Source: Pogostemon cablin (Eukaryota > Streptophyta > Magnoliopsida > Lamiales > Lamiaceae). Taken from it: a stretch of 64,000 nt of DNA. Shown piece after piece: positions 56,091-64,000 of the stretch (the stretch's first letter is position 1; each line of letters opens with the position of its first letter). A program made the translations under genes and the position numbers. The notes under the pieces are model-generated. The model was not told the origin of the DNA. It saw only the letters and a list, made by a program, of their open reading frames with translations, and ran no database searches. The stretch covers positions 29,803,777 through 29,867,776 of the forward strand of contig CM042965.1 of the NCBI GenBank assembly GCA_023678885.1, in the 5' to 3' direction.

Positions 56091-56720
56091 GGCCTTGTTT
56101 GATTCTAATCAAATTATAAAATTGAAAATTTAATTTTGAAAGTAAATTAATTTGGTATTTTATATTATGAAATTTAAAGGGTCCATTTTTTAATATATTA
56201 AATTTTTTTTAATTTATACTTTTTATCATTTGCAAATTTATTCATTTAATTTATTTTTATTTACATATTATAAAAATTATAAAATGTGATAATCAATTAA
56301 TAAAAAATGATAACAATACTGTGAACTAATTCATGAACAATTTATAATATAAATGAAAAGTGATAACATTTAAAAAAAAAGTGATAACATCTTTAATAAA
56401 TAGAGATAATTAATTAAAAACATGTATTTCACGAATAATTTACTAGAATAATAAATAGTGATAATACTTTAATAAAAAGTGATTCCTAATTAAAGAAAAG
56501 AGATGATATCTAATTGAAATATTTCACTAATAATTCATTGGAATAAAAAGTGACAACATGCTTAATGTGATACGTGTTAAAAAAAAAAGTGATAATCGTA
56601 TAATTTAATTTTTTTACGAACAATTCATATGATAAATAAAAAATGATAATATTTATAATATAAAGTGGATACCTTATTAAAATAAAGTGATAATAAAATA
56701 GTTTAACTATTTAGTGAACC

Positions 56721-56800
<80 letters not shown>

Positions 56801-56811
56801 TTATGATTATG

Positions 56812-56846
<35 letters not shown>

Positions 56847-57003
56847 GATAATGATAATAATTAATAAATAAAAAATAAATTCAATAAATAATTTTTTATT
56901 AAAAGTAAAAAAAAAATTAATTGAAAGTAATGTGTATTCCATGCGCATGAAACATTAGTTGAAATTGAATTGTATCTTAATTAGTGTAATCCAAACACAG
57001 TCC
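56091..57003. mobile_element. Probable MITE with GGCCTTGTTTG-type ends, containing a microsatellite
   Basis: GGCCTTGTTTGATT at the left and AATCCAAACACAGTCC at the right are imperfect inverted repeats, like Harbinger/hAT-type plant MITEs. The inside has repeated AAAAAGTGATAAC motifs (56280-56700) and an (AAT)n tract. Target duplication not resolved. Confidence 0.5.
56721..56862. repeat. (AAT)n microsatellite
   Basis: A pure AAT tract of 78 bases (26 units, 56721-56798), then interrupted GAT/AAT units to about 56862. Confidence 0.97.
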
Positions 57004-57183
57004 TTTTTTTAAATTCTTTTTTAATTTAATATTAAATATATTTATTTAGGTTAATAAATAATCCGTCTCACAAATTAGGATATGTGCAATGGTTTAAAAA
57101 TTAATAGATAAATAAATAGATATTCTGGGTTTAATAAATAAATATAGGAAAGGCAAGGATAATGATTAACAGATCAATAAATA

Positions 57184-57410
57184 CTCCCTCCGTCCCATGG
57201 CAATGATAGTTTTTGCTTTTTGGCATGTGAATTAAGGAGTATTATAATTTAATGTGTATTGAGTAGTTGTATCAGTGGGAGTGTGAGTCCCATGTTTCAA
57301 TTGTATTAGTGGGTGTGTGAGGATCTCATGTGTGTAAAAAAGGAAAGTTGATTATTGGGTTGAACCTCCAAAATGGAAAAAAATAGACTTTTAGGGTGGG
57401 ACGGAGGGAG
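57184..57410. mobile_element. Stowaway MITE (227 bp)
   Basis: CTCCCTCCGTCCC...GGGACGGAGGGAG, a perfect 13-bp TIR flanked by TA (57182-57183, 57411-57412). Confidence 0.92.
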
Positions 57411-57506
57411 TAGATACTTGTAAGACAAATTCTCTTTTTGAGTTGGTATTTGTTTGAGACGTTTGTGGATCATATTAAAGTATAATTATTATATTGGTAA
57501 AATATA

Positions 57507-57640
57507 TTCCCTCAGTCCCTAGGTAAGAATCCCATTTTACCATTTTTGTTGTCTCACTCAAAGGATCCCATTTACTTTTTTGAACATATGGGACCCACCC
57601 TCACCCACTAATACAATTAAAACATGGGGCCCATACACGG
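57507..57640. mobile_element. Stowaway-like remnant, one end only
   Basis: TTCCCTCAGTCCCTAGG, then the GGGACCCACCC...CACTAATACAA phrase also present in the MITE at 51405-51626. No matching right end close by. Confidence 0.4.
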
Positions 57641-57715
57641 GTACAATATTTGTAATTAAAACATGGGTCCCATTTCTCAAAGCAAAATTTGTAATTTTCC
57701 CTTTCAAACGCGTAC

Positions 57716-57988
57716 AATATAATTTTTGAACACTATTGTTGTGCTACCTTCCATATACGGATGCAAGCATCCTCACCAGAATTAACCAGTGTGTGGTCAT
57801 CAAGGTAACCCAATCCGTAGACCCCTCCCAAGTGAGCCCCCTTGATCGTTGTCAATCTGATGCTGGCTTGTCTACTTCATATACAATAACACATTGTCAA
57901 GGGAACCAGTGGCAATCATGCTGCTATTAGGAGACCAAGCCAAGCAGTTTATTCGGGCTGTGTGGTAGAGCATGTTTTTGAACTTTAC
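57716..57988 (-). pseudogene. AIP1: Last exon of an actin-interacting protein 1 (AIP1) gene, with two 1-base deletions
   Basis: After an ATTCCAG acceptor the exon begins KFKNMLYHTARINCLAWSPN and continues SSMIATGSLD, a WD40 unit. The frame then slips by one base near 57893, reads VIVYEVDKPAS, slips again near 57855, and reads TIKGAHLGGVYGLGYLDDH, SGEDACIRIWK and a final stop. This matches the C-terminal WD40 repeats of plant AIP1 (WDR1), the cofactor that promotes actin filament disassembly with ADF/cofilin. The protein wording is otherwise well kept. Either the allele is a recent pseudogene or the two bases are sequencing errors. Confidence 0.85.
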
Positions 57989-59552
57989 CTGGAATTGAAA
58001 TTTATGCCAAGAGAAAAAGCAGCTGGATGAAATAGTAAAGGAAACAAATAGGTTAAAATTAAACATAAGTTTATTAAAAAATGATGACAACAACTATATT
58101 AATAATAATATTAAGAAAAAAATTCACAACTATAACACATCTCAAGGTTGTTTCACACAAATTAACAAACTTATTTAATATAAATATATAATTGTGTAAA
58201 ATGTCCTGATAAACACTGTAGTTAGCATAGGATTATCAAATAGGTAGCAGTTTTATTAAAAAGTGGAAAGAAAATAAAAGAGTGCAGCAGATAAAGTTGT
58301 ATCAGGCAAGATCCAAGGACGGTCGTGAAAGAGGCCAAACAGGCAGCCGAAGCCAAACTGGTGGCCCAAAAATTGTATTTTTAAAAGCAATGAAGCTATA
58401 CTAGCAAAGATTCAATCAACCATGTTCATCAAGCGTAGTATAGGATTATATCACAAATATGAAACAGAGATAGTTTTGGATTTGAGCATTTATTTTTTAG
58501 GGTATTACTAGATGATAATTATTTTGAAGCAGTTTGTTCTCACGAAAGTCCGTTAAAACGGAATGGAAGGAGTACTTATTTTAGAATAATAAAAGCTAAA
58601 TCAATATATAAAAGGTGGAAGATAATGCATACCATTGCTATCACTAGGTTCCCTTAACATGAGGAAAATGCAGCAATATATGGACACAACAACAATGTAA
58701 AATGTGTAAGGTGTTGCGCTTGAGTTGCAAGTGAGCCAGAGAGTAAGTTTGATTTGCAAGCAGAACTTTCACTTTAAAGGAAGTTTCGGATAATGATCAA
58801 GCCGTTCAAATAAAATCAACCAATATAATAAGCTGTTTAAGAAATGGCATATTTAACAGACAGTGCTGCCATTTCCTTGACATTAATTTTTATTATCTTA
58901 AGGAGAACCAACAAAATATAAATAATAAGGTGTTGAGCTTGCACTAGCAACTTCTATATGGGTGTAAAATACCCGGTCTACAGGAAGATTTTTATAAGTT
59001 ACAGTTTCAATATACTACTAATTTATTTATCGAGTATTAAATTATGACTTCCATTAGTTGATGTGTCCCAGCTAGGCTGCGTAAATTGAAAAAGTATATA
59101 AGTGAGTGCGTAGTTCCTAATAGAAAGTTCAATAAATTATTTTCATTCAGCAAGAACAATTACATAGCTGTTATTAGAGTTTATCATGCTGACTTCTAAA
59201 TTGAGGGTCCGAGCATGATAAATCGGCAATGCATAATATGCCAAAATGTGCAGTAAAGCAAACGTTTGGAGAGAATACAAGGAGAGCAAGCCATTTATAC
59301 TCAATAGGAGGGGGAAAAAAAAGATTATCCACTAAAAAAAAATCTAATATGATTCATAAGAGGGTATACCAGACTATTCGAACAAATTGAATCAAGTATT
59401 TAGATGAAGCGGCAAAGTCCTTGTTACTAAAGTATTAAAGCCTATTGTGCATGAATCTACTTACTAACAGACGCACCTGTCGGCATTGGACGTTCTAAGT
59501 TCAGCTTGATATATCTTTCAGAACAAAAATTCAAACAATTGGAAGATATTCA
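57989..59552. other. AIP1 intron, 3' part
   Basis: No coding signal. A GGAATGGAAGGAGTAC resembling a single Stowaway end occurs near 58560. Confidence 0.5.
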
Positions 59553-60178
59553 GGTTGTGTTTGGACTGAGGGATTTGGGGAATCAACAGATTTATAAATC
59601 CATGATTTTAAACGAATGGATTTCAAATCATGGATTTGAATTTAAAAAATTTTCAGTTATTTTGGAAGGATTTTCAAATCCTTAGTCAAACCGTGTCATT
59701 TGTAACCCTTGTCCCTTCCCATGAACGAGAAAATATTTTAATATCTGATAAAAATTTTAAACAAAAAATAAACAAATAATTTTTAGATAATTTAATTTAC
59801 AAAATATAATTTTTTTTTATATTTACCCCCAACCGAACCCCACCCTCATCCCGCACACATCATACCCCAAATTTTACCCCCCAACCCCCTCCCTCCCCCA
59901 TTTGCTTAATTCATTTTCACATGCATAAAAATTAACAAAATTACAATTTTTTTATTTAATATAATAAAATTTCCTTTTTATTTATTTATTTATCATAAAT
60001 GAAATTTTAATTTTAAAAATTAAAAATAATTGTTGAATAATGGATTTGAAAATCCTTCATAAATCCATATTACATCCAAACAACGTAATTCAAATGAGTT
60101 CATATGAAATCTAAGGACTTTTAAATCTCTTCATTTTCAAATCCTTTGAATTTCAAATGACTCAATCCAAACACAACC
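59553..60178. mobile_element. MITE with GGTTGTGTTTGGA ends (626 bp)
   Basis: Left GGTTGTGTTTGGACTGAG and right, as complement, GGTTGTGTTTGGATTGAG: 17 of 18 positions match. The TIR similarity extends more loosely inward (GGATTTG, ATTTGAAATC phrases). Target duplication not clear. It lies in the AIP1 intron. Confidence 0.75.
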
Positions 60179-60589
60179 AAAGACTTTTCAATAGCTTATA
60201 ATATGACTATCTTTTGTTGTCCAAAAAATTAGAAACTAGTAATCAGAAGTCAACACAGGCAACCTGTATGATATCAGGTTGGATGTTCAGAGGATATTCT
60301 CTATTTGAAGAAAACAAATGAGGAAGACATAGATGATCCATGTGATGCAAGATATGCAGTAAGTCTAAATTAATTCTCTCTAACCCAACTTCAATATCCT
60401 AATATACATTCAATATCACTCCAAATTATTTTTGACAGAAAACACTAAGATATATTCAGAGCCTATTAAAGTAGGTTGAGTGACAAGCATAAATTTATCT
60501 TCATCTTGAACACATTTACAAGCGACTGTTATCATAAAGATCAACAATAAAGAAAACATAATCCACTCACTCGCAATAGAAGAATGATG

Positions 60590-61154
60590 ACTTATAGTTG
60601 TTAAAGGCGCTCAGGCTCAGGGGTTTGCGCCTAGATTGTTGATTTTTTGCTATTCTAGGCTCATGTATCAAAGGAGCACGCCTAGGTGCGCGTAGATGCG
60701 CGCGCCTCTTCAATATCCTGGTTTTTTCTTCTTTTTTTTAAGTTTTTTGAAATTGCTACTCAATTATTAAAGGGTTTACACATTTTTAAGATAAAAATGA
60801 ACAGCCCACTTATAAAATGATATAAATAGAGAATTAGGGTTAGGGTTTTAGTACTTGAACTTTCAAAACAAAGACAAAAGGGTGGGCTGCCTTCACCTCC
60901 ACCGCCTACCTCCACCATCTGCCGCCTACTTGAACTTTATTTGTGTGTATGTTTTCTGTTATAATGCTATTATGAGTTATTATGTATCATTATGTGATGT
61001 TATGTGATTTTTATCTTAGTTTAGTTAGGTAATATGATTGTAAGTAGGTTATATTTGTGTATATACATTGTAAATTCAGTTTTGGGCAAAATGTAGCTCA
61101 GGCGTGCGCCTAGGGGTCTGTGTGCCTAGGTGCGCCTCTCGCTTTTAACAACTA
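60590..61154. mobile_element. GC-island MITE with TAGTTGTTAAA(G/A)GCG ends and 9-bp TSD
   Basis: Inverted ends TAGTTGTTAAAGGCG and CGCTTTTAACAACTA. The 9-mer AGAATGATG flanks it exactly (60581-60589, 61155-61163), which suits a Mutator-type nonautonomous element. GCGCCTAGG-like motifs repeat near both ends; the centre is AT-rich with a CACCTCCACCGCC stretch. Confidence 0.75.
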
Positions 61155-61230
61155 AGAATGATGTATTAAAAACCAAATATAAGAAAAGTTATAATGTGGA
61201 AAATTGTAACATCCCTTAATTTATTTATTT

Positions 61231-61406
61231 CTCCCTCTGTCCTAGAGAAATAAAGTGTAAAGTATGTTAACTACTGATGGAAATTATGAAATTAAAGTTC
61301 ATTTTGAGGTAATTGGGTTGAGGTGTTGTTTTCTTTTTGGGGTTGTGAAAAGTTTTATGGGACAAAAAATGAGGAAACCGTGAAGGGTCCACCGGATCAA
61401 AGGGAG
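61231..61406. mobile_element. Stowaway MITE (176 bp)
   Basis: CTCCCTCTGTCC...GGATCAAAGGGAG; the right TA is present, the left is TT. Diverged copy in the AIP1 intron. Confidence 0.75.
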
Positions 61407-63698
61407 TAGTTCTTAATAAATATTTAAGATATTGGGCCACAGTAGGATTTACTGCCTACTAGGCAACTAATTCTTTTTAGCCCACTTCATTAACCTTAAA
61501 AAACCCATTACTTTCAAGACTAACCTCTATTCTAGAAATTGAATTAAGAAAACTTCTTGAAGTAATTACTGCACGTTCTTTCCAAAATAAATTTTCCAAT
61601 GAATGCATTAACTTTAAAATCCATGTATCTTATTTAAGGTAACAATTGATTTATGTCCTCTTGTACACAATAATCTTCCTTAGTAAAGCCCTATTTTTTC
61701 CTTTATAAAACATTCAATCATCCACAATAAAACAAAGTATCAGACCCTCATAAATTCATAAAGCTCCTGCAGAAATTTTGTGCTCTCACAAAATTTTCAA
61801 GGTAAAAACCTCTGTATTCTCTACCCTTCGTCTTTACTTCAAATTATGATTTCTTAAACTCACCAATAAATACAGTGACCTTTGATTATTTTCCAGCCTT
61901 CCGATATTAATACTATTACCTATTAAGGATTTATTCTAATCATGTACTAGGTAGCGAGGGTGTAGAGGGAGTTTAAGTTTAGGTCTTGCATCGATACTCG
62001 AAGCTTTCTTTTGCAAAACAAGGTGGGGATTTATTTGGTTTCTCTTTATTAAATATCACTTGAAGTTATGAGGTATATATACAGAAGGTTCTTATAGGTC
62101 TTATGACCTCCACATTGCTAATAGGTCTCCGAATATCTCTAACCTGAATGATGCAAGTCATAGTAAATTCAAATTTATCTGTTGTCATACTTAATTCTAC
62201 AAAAAAGGTCCCCGCGTAGCCATGATTGCTCACCCCAATCTATATCTATTTTTTCAGTTGAAGGAGTTGACGTAGTCAAGTAGGAGGATACATAAGACAA
62301 ACAAAAATTATTAAACATTATGGATTTATGTTTTGGTTTTAACTTTTAAGATATTATTGTTAAGAGTATTATGCTTTGACTAGGTCTAATTATAGTTTTT
62401 GTATAATAAGTTTTGCTTCAGCTGTTAGATTCTTTTTAATTATCCCAAGCACCATTTCTTTAGTCATCAAACCTTCCTCCTCCAACACATAAGTATTCTA
62501 TACTATGTCCTTGTCTAAATAATTCTGTGATGCCTAAGTTCTTATTATATTAATAGACCCAAGCTTAATAGAGATTATGTCTAAATAATTCTGTAATTCC
62601 GCTAAATGAGCCATCATACCTGTTATACCTTTGTGTTGGTTATTTCGAGTCTGATGATGTCTTAATTAACCCAAACTTGATTTCGTCGCTTCTTGAAACT
62701 AATTCATTTTATGTCAAAGTGGTCTTCTTAATATTTTCAAAACAAACATGCATGTTAAGGATAAAGGGTGATGGATAAATATAATAAATTTCTTCAAGGA
62801 ATTTAGTCCCTAATTTATGATGAACCACCCGACTGTTAAATAAAAGTTTTTTATTACGTCCTTCACCTAAAATTTATAAATATGTGATTTATTATTTTAA
62901 ATACTAATCTTATAAATTGAGATGTGACAAAAACCATAACCAAAATCCATAAGGGGGTGTAAGTTTTGGGATTCTTCAGAAATCGGATATGGAATTTCAA
63001 AATCCAAAATCGTTTTTCAAACCCCACCCCTAACTTAATAATCTAATCATTACACTAGCAACCAGAAAGATATAATAATACAACACTATTACCTTTTACA
63101 ATTTGATTTTACATAAAAGTTAAATCTCAACCTACCAAAACCCATAACAAACAAAATATTATTATTCATAAGATAACCTAATTTCTGAGTTTTATTTTTA
63201 AATCAAATTTTAAAATCCCACTAAATCTCAAATTAAACATCCCCTCATTGATATTAACTTGAACTCCTTGAATGTTAAACATGTTTACTAAGATCAATGC
63301 AGTTGCATATTGATAATTACTTCATCACAAACTTTCAAGGATTATAATTTTTTGGGATTTCTATAGGAAAAACACATTTTTCCCCATTTCATTATATTTT
63401 ACTTTCGCCCCAATAATTTGCTAACTAGTATTTTACCCCTTTCACAGTCATTTTCTTGTTTCCAGACACCAATACTTTAAAGTTTAACCCATCTAAACTT
63501 TTGCTCCCTAAACTTTATTTTAAACTTTTAACCTATAACTTGAATCCTCTATTTTAGCATTGAGGGTGCCAATCAAATAAATTGGAAATACATGGAGCAA
63601 AAAGTTTAAAAATACTGTTCAGTAGGAAAAGTTAAAAAAAAAAAAAAGAAGTACAAGGAGCTAAATATGCATTTTGCCTAAAAATTATGATAAGTTAC
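61407..63698. other. AIP1 intron, 5' part
   Basis: AT-rich, no coding signal and no element with clear ends recognised. A poly(A) run near 63633-63645 is the only notable tract. Confidence 0.5.
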
Positions 63699-63763
63699 CT
63701 CTTGGGAAGCACGATCCCAGACAACGGCTTCTCGATTTGTATCTGCAGATGCAATCATGGTAA
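63699..63763 (-). CDS. AIP1: Penultimate AIP1 exon
   Basis: A 65-base exon between CCTACAG and GTAACT on the minus strand. It reads TMIASADTNREAVVWDRASQE, in phase with the exon at 57988. The ASAD.NREAVVWDR wording is that of plant AIP1. The frame is intact. The earlier exons lie beyond 64000. Confidence 0.85.
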
Positions 63764-63916
63764 CTGTAGGCAATTAAATTTTATTACTTAAATATATGCT
63801 AAGGAAAATATATTGAATATTGATTAAATATTTATTTATTAAGGGATTTAAATAAATTAATTCCTAAAATAAGTAAATAAATAATTGATAATTAATATAA
63901 TTATTTGAGCCCAAAT

Positions 63917-64000
63917 CCAAGTCAAATGGGCTCGATCTAAGTCAAAAGAGCCTCATTCAAGTTAAATGGGCTCAAATTCGAGTTAACTAGGCTCCATTCA
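63917..64000. repeat. 20-bp tandem repeat in the AIP1 intron
   Basis: At least four units of about 20 bases, consensus near CAAGTCAAATGGGCTC plus four variable bases. The array runs off the window end. Confidence 0.75.

Noticed and set aside
56703..56948. An ORF of nearly pure isoleucine on the minus strand
   Set aside because: It is the translation of the (AAT)n microsatellite.
60829..60848. Telomere-like TTAGGGTTAGGG
   Set aside because: Only two units, inside a MITE; not enough for an interstitial telomere claim.

Overview
The window comes from a nuclear genome of a flowering plant, most likely a eudicot. GT-AG introns, plant-type host genes, Stowaway MITEs (CTCCCTCCGTCCC ends) and plant-specific retrotransposon lineages (Athila, Tat, Copia, an L1-type LINE with RNase H, a Mutator-like element) all point there. 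The species cannot be read from the sequence. Nearly everything before about 51.4 kb is transposable-element DNA, much of it nested. Two host loci lie in the last quarter.

Layout. 1-8446: the 3' part of a decayed + strand Athila-type Ty3 element (A), with pol, a spacer repeat array, a PF03078-like ORF and a 3' LTR. 8447-about 29330: a decayed Tat-lineage Ty3 element (B) with gag, protease, RT, two RNase H domains and integrase on the + strand, then two antisense ORFs, each with its own TATA box. B has been hit by a minus-strand Athila fragment (F, about 17210-20970, with 5' LTR, PBS and gag), by a Copia element (D, about 21309-26521) that carries a solo LTR of another Copia family (E, 23122-24502), and by an Athila solo LTR (G, 27087-28940) inside its own LTR. 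29440-33817: a minus-strand LINE with a 14-bp target duplication. 34982-49014: a Mutator-like element (MULE) with about 360-380 bp terminal inverted repeats. It has two convergent genes: a small GRF-zinc-finger/coiled-coil/membrane protein and a MuDR-type transposase. The transposase is split by a young minus-strand LTR element (C, 38160-46455, TSD CTTTC) that encodes gag and protease but no RT or integrase. 49481-51322: a Stowaway MITE split by a solo LTR (TSD ACTAC).

Host genes. 51976-55156 is a two-exon + strand gene for a SPARK-domain, probably GPI-anchored protein of the At4g28100 type. On the minus strand, exons at 63699-63763 and 57716-57988 encode the C-terminal WD40 repeats of an actin-interacting protein 1 (AIP1). 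They are separated by a 5.7-kb MITE-filled intron, and the last exon has two apparent single-base deletions.

The most distinctive signals are: (1) the GRF-TM gene placed opposite the transposase inside a MULE, a layout like mudrA/mudrB; (2) arrays of short palindromic motifs just upstream of the TATA box in five LTRs of two families, with different motif sequences (GTTCGACC/GGTCGAAC versus ACACGG/CCGTGT); (3) an 81-bp duplication flanking a Copia solo LTR; (4) a pol-less Athila-like element; (5) two antisense ORFs with separate promoters in one Tat element. All gene models are by eye from six-frame reading and splice-site inspection; no database search was run.
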